Of a stretch of DNA of 64,000 nt, positions 48,843-59,110 are shown one piece after another. Position numbers and translations under genes: made by a program. The notes under the pieces are model-generated. The model was given only the letters and a program-made list of their open reading frames with translations, had not been told where the DNA came from and ran no database searches. Numbering within the stretch: position 1 is the first letter of the stretch; every line of letters begins with the position of its first letter. Source of the stretch: Rhizomys pruinosus (Eukaryota; Chordata; Mammalia; Rodentia; Spalacidae); NCBI GenBank assembly GCA_009823505.1, contig VZQC01004719.1, forward strand, positions 1,133,257-1,197,256. Reading direction: 5' to 3'.

Positions 48843-48889
48843 CAACTGTTTATCTATTAATAGATCATTATATTAAGTTATATTTGTAT

Positions 48890-49078
48890 TTCTTATCAGT
48901 GTTTTATCTATATGCAATGTAGTGTATTACATGCATGCAATGCCTCTAGAGGCCAGAGGAGAGTGTTTTATCCCCTGGAACTGGAGTAAATGTGGTTGTT
49001 GGCTTGGCCATGTTAGTGCTGGGAACCAAACCTAGCCCTCTGCAAGAGCAGCCAGTCCTTCTAACCGTTAGGTGCTAT
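48890..49078 (-). mobile_element. Diverged B2/B3-type SINE
   Basis: AGAGGCCAGAGGAGAGTG, CCTGGAACTGGAGTAAATG, TGCTGGGAACCAAACCTAG, and GCAAGAGCAGCCAGTCCTTC followed by CTAACCGTTAGG: an antisense B2/B3 whose 5' end abuts the TATC microsatellite. Confidence 0.75.
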
Positions 49079-49175
49079 CTATCTATTATCTATCTATCTA
49101 TCTACTATCTATCTATCTATCTCTATCTATCTATCCTATCTATCTAATCTATCTATCTATCTATCTATCTATCAT
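49076..49175. repeat. (TATC)n microsatellite
   Basis: About 24 ATCT/TATC units with a few imperfect ones. Confidence 0.95.
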
Positions 49176-49639
49176 TCTATCTTACGTGTTTTAATCTTAA
49201 TGTCTGAGTTAAAAAGTAGTTATCATGTAACCTAAAGGAATAATAGAATATTTTGAACTCAACTATAGTTTTATCCTTACCGAATATTTATTTTATGTTT
49301 TGGTTTTGGAAGTTAGTGTTGTTTTGTTTCACATTGAAGAACTCACTTTAACATTTGATTTAAGGAAAGTCTACTGCTGACAAACCCCCACAGCTTTGTT
49401 TGCCCAGGGAAGGTTTTATCTTTCCTTATGAATGACAGGATAGTGTTCTTGTTTGGCAGGGTTTCCACCTGTCTTTGGCAACTTGAATATATTCTTCCAG
49501 TCTCTCCTCACCTGCAGGCTTCTATGTTTAAACCCATTGATAACATTTTGGTAGTTTTCTTGTATGTAAATGAACTTCATTTCACTTTCTATTTTCAGAA
49601 TTCTCTGCAATTCCTGATTTCAAGTAGGAACACTTAATT
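49176..49639. other. Non-coding DNA
   Basis: No element or gene recognised; both strands contain short open frames only. Confidence 0.4.
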
Positions 49640-49813
49640 ATCAGGGGTAAGACTAAAGAACTTGGGGATAAGCAAGCCACAACACCCCACTGTGGGCTGT
49701 AGAAGAAAAACCAGACAAGAAATGCTTAAGTATTTCTCCCTGGGAGTACCTTCCTGCTTTTCCTAAATAAATCTGTGGATTTGCTTGTTNAAAAAAAAAA
49801 AAAAAAAAAAAAA
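49640..49813 (+). mobile_element. Possible retrocopy or LTR end with poly(A) and single N
   Basis: TCCTAAATAAATCTGTGGATT contains an AATAAA signal about 20 bases before an N (49790) and 23 adenines. This is the layout of a polyadenylated transcript end. I do not recognise the body (TTTCTCCCTGGGAGTACCTT). It may be the end of an LTR (MaLR-like) or a processed copy. Confidence 0.4.
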
Positions 49814-50284
49814 GATTATAAAATCCAGAAGTGGTAGATGAAAACAAGAAATTGTGTTTTATGGACACTACAGGGTAGTTACAGATCTGAATGCATCGTA
49901 TGTTCATATTAATTTTATGGATGCATTGTCACAAAAAATATAAAACTAAAATTTGATGTATTTATTAACAGATTAAATTTTCATGGAGCACATTTAGAAC
50001 TGGAAGGAAAAAATAAACAAATGAATTTTATTAAGCATTTCTGTATCCTTTTCTTCACAGTTAATATAAAAATTTACCAAATATGAAGGATCTATGTGTG
50101 AGCAAAATATATTGTAAGAAACTTGCAAAAATCCAATAAAAATTTACATAAAAAGGATATTTAATAAAGTAATAAACTTTATAGCAATCTGATAGAGGAA
50201 AAACTTACTGTTGATACATTCCTAGACCAACTTAATTTCTTATTGTATTCTAAATATCTATCTTCATATGAACACACCATCTAG

Positions 50285-50287
<3 letters not shown>
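49814..50287. other. Non-coding AT-rich DNA
   Basis: No recognised element. Confidence 0.4.
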
Positions 50288-50333
<46 letters not shown>

Positions 50334-50352
50334 AGAGAGAGAGAGAAAGATA
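50288..50352. repeat. (TG)n followed by (GA)n microsatellite
   Basis: About 21 TG units, then GGAGAGAGAGAGAGAAAGA. Confidence 0.95.
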
Positions 50353-50489
50353 GAGTCAGGTTTGTAGCCTCAAATGCCCTCCCACTGGAACTTGCTCAAA
50401 CTCCTAAGTCCCAGCGGAGACACACCCTTATGCTGTGGATTATGACTACTGCAGAAGCCCACATGAGCAGCACACTGAGAATAAGATTC

Positions 50490-50700
50490 TGCAGACTGCT
50501 TATCTGTGAGTAGGACACCTATACCAAACTCTCAAGGCTCAGGGATCATTGTGCAAGAGGGGATGTAAGGTTAATAGCCAGAGGAAGTGGATAACCAAAG
50601 GGAGTTTTCCCAATAACTGCTCACTTACTCATATCAACTTACAGCAATGTTGACAACATAGATAATACTTAATATTAAGTAAGTTTAATCGAGAAAAATA
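50490..50700 (+). mobile_element. LINE-1 3' UTR fragment
   Basis: GAGTAGGACACC, CTCAGGGATCATTGTG, GCCAGAGGAAGTGGATAACC and TTACAGCAATGTTGACA parallel the order at 35380-35570. Confidence 0.6.
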
Positions 50701-50794
50701 ATCCGTGCAAAAAACTTAACATACAAATGCTGCATTTATTTTAAGTTTATCTGAAGTACCTGTTTCAAGACTCAAGATATAAAAAATCCTTTGC

Positions 50795-51012
50795 GGGCTG
50801 GAGAGATGGCCTAGCGGTTAAGAGCGCCGACCGCTCTTACAGAGGACCCGGGTTCGATCCCCAGCACCCACATGGCGGCTGAGAACCGTCTGAAACTCCA
50901 ATTCCAGGAGAACTCCAGTTCCAGGGGAATCCGACACCCTCTTCTGACCTCCGCGGCATTGCACGACACGGGTGCACAAACTTGCATGCAGACAGTACAT
51001 TCATACACATAC
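50795..51012 (+). mobile_element. B2/B3-type SINE, full length to the gap
   Basis: Clean copy: GGGCTGGAGAGATGGCCTAG, A-box region GGTTAAGAGCGCC, B box GGGTTCGATCC, then AACTCCAATTCCAGGAG/AACTCCAGTTCCAGGGG, CCTCTTCTGACCTCCGCGG and CACGGGTGCACAAAC. The tail runs into the N gap. Confidence 0.95.
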
Positions 51013-51114
51013 NNNNNNNNNNNNNNNNNNNNNNNNNNNNNNNNNNNNNNNNNNNNNNNNNNNNNNNNNNNNNNNNNNNNNNNNNNNNNNNNNNNNNNNN
51101 NNNNNNNNNNNNNN
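51013..51114. other. Assembly gap, 102 N
   Basis: Unknown sequence between a B2 tail (plus strand) and the poly(T) of a minus-strand B1. Two A/T-rich tails facing each other explain why assembly failed. Confidence 0.99.
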
Positions 51115-51502
51115 TTTTTTTTTTTTGGTCTTTTTTGAGACAGGGTCTCCCTGTAGCTCTGGCTGTCCTGGAACTCACTCTGTAGACCAGGCTGGCCTCA
51201 AACTCACAGAGATCCATGCGCCTCTGCCTCCCAAGTGCTAGGATTAAAGGCGTGCGCCACCACGCCCGGCATTTATTTATTTCTGTATGTGTATGAATGT
51301 ACTGTCTGCATACAAGTTTGTGCACCCGTGTCGTGCAATGTCGCGGAGTTCAGAAGACGATGTAGGATTCCCCTGGAACTGGAGTTCTCCTGGAATTGGA
51401 GTTTCAGACGGTTCTCGGCCGTCATGTGGGTGCTGGGGATCGAACCTGGGTCCTCTGTAAGAGCATTCCACGCTCTTAACGGCTAGGCCATCTCTCCAGC
51501 CC
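51115..51502 (-). mobile_element. Composite B2-B1 SINE
   Basis: In element orientation (minus strand): a full B2 from GGGCT (51498-51502), its ATAAATAAAT tail joined directly to GCCGGGCGTGGTGGCGCACG of a full B1, and a poly(A) tail ending at the gap. The junction is at about 51270/51271 (CACCACGCCCGGC|ATTTATTTATTT on the plus strand). The same junction occurs at 54860. B1 and B2 are normally separate SINEs; here they look like one unit. Confidence 0.8.
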
Positions 51503-51763
51503 CTACTAGGCATAATTTTTAAAAGAGGTCTAAGCTCTCTTGCATGAAGAAAATAATTTTGAAAAATTAAGAGCATAAGCAACTTTGATTTCAAAATCAA
51601 ATTTGTTTAGTAAATATCTCATTACCAATTTCATTTATGCAAATTCAGCCTATATCAATATTTTTATATATTCATTCTTTAAGACAACCAAGACACTGAT
51701 TTTCTAATAGCAGAACACTCAAATACATCTTTAATGAGCCATTACCTATCTTTAGTACTTACT

Positions 51764-52024
51764 GGGCTGGGGAGATGGCCTAGCGGTTAAGAGCACTGAC
51801 TGCTCTTGCAGAGGACCCGGGTTCGGTCCCCAGCACCCACACGGCAGCTAAGAACCGTCTGTAACTCCAATTCCAGGAGAACTCCAGTTCCAGGGGAATC
51901 CGAGACCCTTTTCTGACCTCCGCGACATTGCACGACACGGGTGCACAAACCTACATGCAGACAATATACTGATACACATACAAAAATAAATAAAATTAAA
52001 AAATAAAAATAAAAATAAATAAAT
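51764..52024 (+). mobile_element. B2/B3-type SINE, full length
   Basis: Head GGGCTGGGGAGATGG, B box variant GGGTTCGGTCC, and the double CTCCAATTCCAGG/CTCCAGTTCCAGG motif. The A-rich tail is ACAAAAATAAATAAAATT. Flanks TAGTACTTAC and TAGTATTTAAC are a likely imperfect target-site duplication. Confidence 0.93.
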
Positions 52025-52044
52025 AGTATTTAACTGCATATATA

Positions 52045-52400
52045 AAGATGGGTGTGGTGATTTAAATGAGAAATTTCCTTCATAGGCTCAGGTATTGAGC
52101 ACTTGGTACCCTCTGATTGGTACTGTTTGTGGAAATTTTGGAATCTTTATGATGTATAGCCATACTGGAAGATGTATGTCACTAGGACAGAGCTTTTAAG
52201 AATTTATAATCTCTCTACATTTCCCATTTGCTCTCTCTACTTGCTTTATCTAGGTGGATGTTGTATGCCTCCTGGCCATGTTGAAATCTTAACCTTCTGG
52301 AACCATAAAGTCTTTATTCTAAGTTGCTTTAGGTTTTGTGTTTTATCAGTGCAACAAATGTAAATAATATAGAAGTTGGTGCTGATGAGAGGGCTGTTCT
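52045..52400 (+). mobile_element. Rodent interspersed repeat, possibly URR1-type
   Basis: GTGTGGTGATTTAAATGAG, CATAGGCTCAGGTATTGAGC, TTGGTACCCTCTGATTGG and a later ACCATAAAGTCTTTATTC with TGCAACAAATGTAAATAATA resemble, in order, a common rodent repeat that I associate with URR1/hAT-type DNA transposons. The name is uncertain. Confidence 0.45.
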
Positions 52401-52564
52401 TCTGAAGAACCTGGCGATGTTCTTTTGGGAAAGGAATTTGGAAGATTTCATAACTTTGGATTATAAAAGTAGCTGTATGCTATAAAAAGAGTTTAAGGGC
52501 CCTTCTAGTAGGAACCTGTCCAACAACAGTGCTATTCAATTGAACAGCATTGAGACTGTTGAAT

Positions 52565-52578
52565 ACTGGGGGATTTTT
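52565..52578. repeat. Target-site duplication of the following B1 (left)
   Basis: ACTGGGGGATTTTT, identical to 52750-52763, where it is followed by AAAGG: a TTTTT/AAA LINE-1-endonuclease-type site. Confidence 0.85.
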
Positions 52579-52599
52579 ATTTTTATTTATTTATTTATT

Positions 52600-52747
52600 T
52601 TTGGTCTTTTTGAGACAGGGACTCCCTGTAGCACTAGCTATCCTGGAACTCACTCTGTAGACCAGGCTGGCCTTGAACTCCCAAAGATCCGCCTGCCTCT
52701 GCCTCCCAAGTGCTAGGATTAAAGGCGTGCGCCACCACGCCCAGCTA
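52600..52747 (-). mobile_element. B1 SINE
   Basis: Antisense B1 (TTTTTGAGACAGGGACTCCC, GTAGACCAGGCTGGCC, TTAAAGGCGTGCGCCACC) with a T-rich tail and exact 14-bp flanking duplications (52565-52578, 52750-52763). It is a single B1 with no B2 attached, unlike the composite copies nearby. Confidence 0.95.
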
Positions 52748-52789
52748 AGACTGGGGGATTTTTAAAGGTGTACTAAATGCACTTTACAC

Positions 52790-53165
52790 TATGAGATTGT
52801 CATGAGACTATGGAGACTAAGAAGTGGAATATGTTGATTTGAATGACAAATACACCTCATATGTCTCATATCCTGGTGCTGTATGGAAAGCCTGTGGGTT
52901 CTTTAGCAAGTGTAGCTTTCTTGGGTGAACTCCACCGTTGGAGACTTTGAGGGATTATAGTATATTCTCACTGTCAACTCAGTTTCCTCTCTTCCTGCAT
53001 GCTAGTGAAGATGTGACCTCTCAGCTGCATTCTATTGCCACCATGCTTGTCACTCTCTGTCCTGCTTCCCAGTGATGATGAATTCTTATCCAACTTCAAT
53101 TGTAATCTGAAATAATCTCTTCTTTAAGTCATTCTTGGTCATGATGTTTTATATTAGCAATAATA
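52790..53165 (+). mobile_element. Second rodent interspersed repeat of the 52045 type
   Basis: CTCATATGTCTCATATCC and, later, TGCCACCATGCTTGTCACTC, CCAGTGATGATGAATTC, ACTTCAATTGTAATCTG and CATTCTTGGTCATGATGTTT match the 3' part of the same repeat. The assignment is by recalled consensus only. Confidence 0.4.
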
Positions 53166-53635
53166 GTAAAAATAAAATGCATACTTGGTTAAGTCACTTT
53201 TCAGTAATTTATAACATGAACTCATTAAACCTGTTCCTGAAAATGCAGTGAGAAATGATAATTTAAGTTATAATGAAATATTTGAGCTGAAAATAATATG
53301 TTGTGTGTTACTCTTTCAGGTGTGTTTTAAGAAAAATCTTGAGGCTATGTGTCAAAATGTTCATAATCCATATGTATAAAAACACAGATGGTTTTACTTT
53401 TATTTATTGTGTAATCAAATATTTTAAAATAAATGCATAATATGTTTACAGTAAGAAAAATGCAATTTTTGTATTAAAACGTGTAGATTGTACTGTTGAT
53501 TATCTAATAGGATACTGTATTAATAATTTTGAGCCTGAACAAATTGGGCAGCTAGTTGAATCAGTTGGCTTAAATTCCTCAGAACTTGTTAGATTTTGCT
53601 AGATTTACATTATCTGATAATTTTTGCTAATTTCT
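53166..53635. other. Non-coding AT-rich DNA
   Basis: No recognised element or gene. Confidence 0.4.
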
Positions 53636-54186
53636 TTTTTTCTTAAAATTTTTATTGAACTTTTGTATATGTAATATGGCATTTCATAATCAAATTTAGA
53701 CCCCTTCCCTCATACCTTGTCAGAACCTATGAATTCTGCCATACATGTTAAAGCCAGTCTAGCATCTTTTTCTCAGACATTAACTTTTTTGATGCAGAAG
53801 TTTACTGTTCTGAGTTTTCTTTGAACAATTCTTTTTTAAAATTTTTATTTATCTTTATTTTTATATTATTCCAAAATATGCATATATACACTCCAAACAT
53901 ACACCAGATTTACAAAGTCTGAAAATAAACTATTGGTTAATTCCAAAACACCACTAGGGGTTCACAGTTTAACAGTAAACTTGCATGGAGGTAAAAAGAA
54001 ACATAACTTTAAATTCCTAATTACATAGTAAGTTAATGTACGTTTTAATGCACTTTTAATAAAGAAAATGATTCTTTCCCATAAATCTTAGAACTGAAGA
54101 AAATAGAGACATAAACTTCAAACTAGATCTGTAGTGACATAATTCAATGTGGTACTATCTTACTAACAATTTACCCACCTTGAAAT

Positions 54187-54213
54187 ATATATATATATAT
54201 ATATATATATATC
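54187..54213. repeat. (TA)n microsatellite
   Basis: Uninterrupted TA run within the LINE-1. Confidence 0.95.
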
Positions 54214-54719
54214 ATACATCGTTTGTTTTTCTGTGACTGTTACTTTACTTAGCATAATGGGTTCTATTTCCATCCATTTACCTGCAAATTTCATGTTGTC
54301 CTCTTTCTTTATTGCTCCATTGTTTAAATGTAGCACAGTCTCATCTCATTTCAACTCATCATTTGAGGGACACTTGGGTTGGTTCCAGGTCTTCACTATT
54401 GTGATAAAGAGAAGCAATAACCATGATTATATATCTATCTCTGCTATAGGATGAATCCTTTAGGTATACATTCAAGAGTGGCATGACAGGGTCAAATGGT
54501 AGGTTATTTTGGAGTCTTTTAAGGGTTCTCCACACTACTTTACATAGGGGTTGCATGATTTTGCAATCCCACTATCCCTGAGTGAGGTTCGCCTTTCCCC
54601 ACAACCTCTCCAGCATTTGGTATCATTTGTTTTCTTGATCATAGCCATTCTTACAGGGTAAAATGAAATCTCAAAACAGTTTTAATTTGCATTTCCTTAA
54701 TTACTAACAATGCTGAACA

Positions 54720-55094
54720 ATTTTTTTTGGGGGGGGTGGCCTTTTTGAGACAGGGTCTCCTGGCTGTCCTGGAACTCACTCTGTAGACCTCAAACTCACA
54801 GAGATCCACGTGCCTCTGCCTCCCAAGTGCTAGGAATAAAGGCGTGCGCCACCATGCCTGGCATTTATTTATTTCTGTATGTGTATCAATGTACTGTCTG
54901 CATGCAAGTCTGTGCACCCATATCGTGCAATGCCGCGGAGGGCAGAAGAGGGTGTCGGATTCCCCAGGAACTGGAGTTCTCCTGGAATTGGAGTTTGAGA
55001 TGGTTCTTGGCTGCAGATGTGGGTGCTGAGGATTGAACCCAGGTCCTCTGTAAGAGTGGTTGGCGCTCTTAACCGCTAGGCCATCTCTCTAGCC
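54720..55094 (-). mobile_element. Composite B2-B1 SINE with its own target-site duplication
   Basis: On the plus strand: poly(T), an antisense B1 (missing a short internal stretch around GTAGACC-TCAAACTC), the junction CACCATGCCTGGC|ATTTATTTATTT at about 54861/54862, then a complete antisense B2 ending AGCCC. CTGAACA lies on both sides (54713-54719 and 55095-55101), probably as part of a longer CTGAACA-N-TTTTT duplication next to TTTTT/AAAA. Because one duplication encloses both halves, B2 and B1 were inserted together. Confidence 0.85.
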
Positions 55095-55131
55095 CTGAAC
55101 ACTTTTTAAAATGTTTCTCAGCCATCTTTAC

Positions 55132-55609
55132 TTCTTCTCTTGAGAAGACTGTTCAGATCTTTAGCCCATTTTTTTTAATTTCATCTTTTCACACACACAA
55201 AAAACTCCCAAACCAATATAAAATGACAATGACAAAACAAAGCGAAAAAAAAAAAAAAAAAAAAAGGTGTGGGGGTTCCATTTCTTTCCTGGTGAAATAA
55301 ACTATCAATGTGCAGTGCTTCATATGTAATTACCCCCCCCTTTTTTTTCTTTTCTTACTTTTGGAGGTTATTCTTCTCTTGAGAAGACTGTTCAGATTTT
55401 AGCCCATTTTTTTTTAATTTCATCTTTTCACACACACACACACACAAAAAAACCCAAACCAATATAAAATGACAATGACAAAACACAGCGGAAGAAAAAA
55501 GGTGTGGTGGTTCCATTTCTTTTCTGGTGAAATAAACAATCAATCTGCAGGGCTTCATATGTAATCCCCCCCCCTTTTTTTTTTCTTTTCTTACTTTTGG
55601 AGCTATCAA
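55132..55609. repeat. Tandem duplication, two units of about 239 bp
   Basis: TTCTCTTGAGAAGACTGTTC occurs at about 55134 and 55373. Both units continue through TTAGCCCA, TTTAATTTCATCTTTTCACA, AATATAAAATGACAATGACA, GGTGAAATAAAC and CTTCATATGTAAT to TTTTCTTACTTTTGGAG. They differ in A, C and CA run lengths and a few bases. The first about 35 bp are the edge of the LINE-1, so the duplication happened after that insertion. Confidence 0.92.
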
Positions 55610-57440
55610 AAGGATACGTGTCTGGTCCAGTAAACCTTGAGTTTTCAGATGTGAGTCTGTTAACTTTTGGGGAGATCTCCTCCCTAAACTGCCTAGTCAA
55701 TTTCAAGCTCCTGTTTAGTTATTTTACCCTCTGAAAAGGGGGTCACCCCAATTGCCAGAAGGGAATCCGATGCCAACCACTGACTTCTTCCATGCTGAAA
55801 AAGGACATTGGGTGTGGCAACTGGGGTTTCTCCCATCCAGAGGGTTTACTTAAAGACCCCCAAAGGATAACTGTAGAGGAAAAAGAATCCTTGACTAGTG
55901 CCCATGAAAGTGAAGTGAAGGGAGGAGGAGTTAGGTACATCGTCTAGGCAGGGGACCAGGAGAAGTAAGAAAAGTGCGAATTCAAATATCCAACTTAAAC
56001 ATCCATTAAAATTTCTTGACAACGGATTTCAAAGCATCCATTTATTTGATTTCTCCTTCTGTTCATTTGACCATGATATATGGACTCAGGATCTACTTTC
56101 CAGGTGTTTTAATAGTCAAGATATGTGTTTCCACTTAGACAGCTCTTAGAAAGAAAACAAGGAAATTTTATTATTGAACACTAATTGACAACAATAGTCG
56201 ACTTTTACTTTGGCTGCAGGTGATCCTATGTTATTAATCAAGGCAAATATCTTAGGTTTTGTTCCTGTTTAACACTATCTGGAGGCACAAGTTTTCAGGC
56301 TGTAAAAGAAATATATTGACTACTTATCTTTTGGTTATACTTTCCTTTTGGGTGTTTAAGTCCACACAATTAGGCCAGATTAACCAACTGTTTTCTCAAG
56401 GTCAGTTGAGGTTCTGGTCTTCAGGGGGGTGGTAAATAGCCTGGCTCCTTCTGGGCATTCTTAACCAATTCCATCTACCAAGAACAAGGTCAGGTCTTGT
56501 TAGACCAGGCTGCCCTTTGGAGCACAAGACGATTTTCCTCTATGTTGACGTTCCTCTTTATATAGTGGGCAATGGCTGGAATTCTGTTAGTGGATCTCCA
56601 ATACCTCTCTGCACAGGAAGCATGGTGACTGATAATTGCAGAACATTTTAAGAGATGCCCTGGACAATATCCCCTGGGGCTAATTGACTTCAGAAGGCAG
56701 GGAAAAAATTGTTCCTTAAATACCTCAGCTGAATTGGTATGGGTCTTAGGTATGGACAATAAACAACCAAAATTTAAGTTATACCAATCTGATACTTTTA
56801 AATACTGTAGGATATTTAGATAAAGCTTGAAAAAAAGCCTAAGAACCCTTGCATAAACGTTGACTGGAAGAAATTTAACACCATAGGATAAGTAGGCAAA
56901 GCAAATGAGAGACATTTAAACAATGTTAGATGTATCTTAAATGTAAATAATTTACTACAAACAGAAGTAGGCTCTTTACTTTCCCAAACCACATATCCTA
57001 GTTTACAATTTTCCAATAACAGGGAACACACCTACTGACTGGAAAAGCTGATAAATTTTACCATGTCCCTCCAAACTGTCTCCATTTGGGCTCCATACCA
57101 CTAAGTAAACATAGATTTCTTGAGTCAAATTATCTTGAAATGGGCAGAGCAGATATCAAAAGTAACAATTGCATAATAAACAGAGGAAAATAATATATTT
57201 CCATAGTAAGAGGTAATCCATTACTTGTCTATGGTCCTTTAATCTGAATCTGCAAAGGGAAGTCCACTACAAGCCAGAAATAGACCCAAAACCAAACACA
57301 ACCCTGTATCCCATTTAGACCACTAGTAAACTAGCCTTAGTGTTTATAACATTCTACTCTGGAAACATTTATCCACTTCATTCCAGTACAAGTATCTTAT
57401 TTTCTACTAAAATTTGCAGTATTTGTTACCCATCCAGATG
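55610..57440. other. Unassigned DNA with a possible decayed LTR
   Basis: No gene is recognised. On the minus strand at about 56560-56575, CACTATATAAAGAGG looks like a TATA box. The surrounding about 90 bp resemble 1105-1185, so both may be relics of one LTR family. The remainder (for example AAACAAGGAAATTTTATTATTG, and CCAGTTGCCACACCCAATG on the minus strand) did not remind me of a known family. Confidence 0.35.
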
Positions 57441-57445
57441 AATGG

Positions 57446-57446
<1 letters not shown>

Positions 57447-57508
<62 letters not shown>
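57447..57508. repeat. (GACA)n followed by (CA)n microsatellite
   Basis: About seven GACA units lead into about 16 CA units. Confidence 0.95.
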
Positions 57509-57509
<1 letters not shown>

Positions 57510-57519
57510 ATAAAAAAGA

Positions 57520-57998
57520 AAAACAAAGTCTTTGACTTCTATTTTATCTAATATTAACATAGTGGCTCCTCCTTATTTCTTAGCACCATTTACATGTATT
57601 ATTTTTACCATCCTTTCAACTTGGGATAGATTCTGTCTTTAAAGGTGGGGTAAGTTTCTAGCAGACAAGAAAAAAAAGATATTTTTATTTTTCCTTAATG
57701 CATTCTAAATCATCTATGTCTCTTAATCGGAGAATTCAGTCCACTGATAATTAGAACTGTTGTTGAGAGAATTAAATTGGTTCAATCATTTTGATTTCTA
57801 ATATATTCTTACCTTAGATTTTTATTTCCATAGTGGTAGTATAATTTATTTTCTGTTATTGAATGGTTATAGTCTTTCCTTCTGTAATCTTTTCATATTG
57901 CTTGAAATATTCTCTGCAGAGATGGCTTATTGAAGATGAATTCTTTCAAATTATTTATATCATGGAATATTTTACTTTCTCTTTCTAATATTATTATT
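57520..57998 (-). mobile_element. LINE-1 internal fragment
   Basis: Antisense phrases TTTTATCTAATATTAACATAG, GTGGCTCCTCC, GGTGGGGTAAGTTTCTAGCAG, CTCTTAATCGGAGAATTCAG and GATGGCTTATTGAAGATGAA follow the order of an antisense internal LINE-1 region. It is old and broken. Confidence 0.6.
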
Positions 57999-58170
57999 AT
58001 TATTTTGTTTTTTAATAAAATATTTTATTGGTGTTTTGTGTGTTTCATACATCATTTCTCAGTCCAGTTTAGACACACTCCTTTTTCCATGCTCCCAACC
58101 CCACCCCAGTTGATGCATTCTGCCATACATGTACTGCATTGTTTTCTCAGTATTTTTAAAGTTTTTCTCA

Positions 58171-58330
58171 GCTGGGTATGGTGGTGCATGCCTTTAATCC
58201 TAGCACTCGGGAGGCAAAGGCAGGCAGATCTTTCTGAATTCAAGGCTAGCCTGGTCTACAGAGAGAGTTCCAGGACAGCTGGGGCTACAGGGAGACCCTG
58301 TCTCGGAAAGACAAAAAATAAAATAAAACA
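58171..58330 (+). mobile_element. B1 SINE with perfect target-site duplication
   Basis: GCTGGGTATGGTGGTGCATG to CCCTGTCTCGGAAAGAC plus an A-rich tail. AAAGTTTTTCTC flanks it on both sides (58158-58169, 58336-58347). Confidence 0.95.
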
Positions 58331-58902
58331 AAAATAAAGTTTTTCTCTGCAGAGGTTTATTGTTTGGCAGAAGTTAACTGTTTCAGTCAGTTCTTTGATC
58401 CAGTACTTTTGTCATTGTTGTTCCCTCCCATTTGTATTGCTCCAAAGTACGCCTATATATACGTCAAATATATACAAAAAATGTGACCTCTGAAAATAAA
58501 CTGTATGCTAATTCCAACATATGTTTAGGCATTGACATTTTTCTCTTTAATTTTATATTACTCTAAAATATGAATACATACCCTCCACACATATACCACA
58601 ATTACAAAGTCTGAAAAAAAAGTGGTCAGTTAATTCTAGAGCCTGTTAAGGAATTCACATTATAACAGCACAGCTGCCTTCAGATGGAAACAAATATAAC
58701 ATTAACTTTGCTCAGCTTGCCTTTCAACTAGGGATTTGGTGCTAGCATCCACAGATGTGGGACATCATAAGTCCTTTGTTTTTCTGGACTATGCTACTTC
58801 AATTAGCATAATGGCTTCAAGTTCCATCCATTTACTTGCAAAGTTCATGATGTCATCTTTCTTTAGCACTGCATAGAATTCCATTGTGTAGATATACCAC
58901 AT

Positions 58903-58904
58903 TT

Positions 58905-58980
<76 letters not shown>
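58903..58980. repeat. (TTTC)n microsatellite in a B1 tail
   Basis: About 19 TTTC units, evidently grown from the antisense poly(A) tail of the B1 that follows. Confidence 0.95.
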
Positions 58981-59110
58981 TTTGAGACAGGGTTTCCTTT
59001 CAGTCCCAGCTGGCCTGGAGCTCGCTAATGTAGACCACAGAGGCCATGAACTCACAGGATCCACCCTCCTCTGCCTCCTGAGTGCTGGGGTTAAATGCAT
59101 GCACCACCAT
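58981..59110 (-). mobile_element. Diverged B1 SINE
   Basis: TTTTTGAGACAGGGTTTCC, GGCCTGGAGCTCGC, GAGTGCTGGGGTTAAATGC; inserted within the LINE-1 between ATATACCACATT and CAGTACCAC. Confidence 0.9.

Larger units (their letters stand above)
53640..55168 (-). mobile_element. LINE-1 3' part, interrupted by a composite SINE
   Basis: Antisense LINE-1: the 3' UTR (53640-54010, including CAGAAGTTTACTGTTCTGAG and CCAAAATATGCATATATACA), then the end of ORF2 with TTACTTAGCATAATGGGTTC, GAGGGACACTTGGGTTGGTTCC, AGGATGAATCCTTTAGG, TCTCCACACTACTTTACATA and TAATTTGCATTTCCTTAATT. A composite SINE splits it at 54719/55095, and it resumes with CTGAACACTTTTTAAAATG. It is closely parallel to 58350-59530. The reading frame is broken. 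Confidence 0.85.

Noticed and set aside
50268..50513. Open frame over the (TG)n/(GA)n microsatellite
   Set aside because: The amino-acid run is the translated dinucleotide repeat, with no coding evidence.
50811..50880. tRNA-like sequence with A and B boxes (also at 21626, 38490, 48257, 51764 and 63054)
   Set aside because: These are heads of B2/B3 SINEs followed by the B2 body and A-rich tails; they do not fold as complete tRNA genes.
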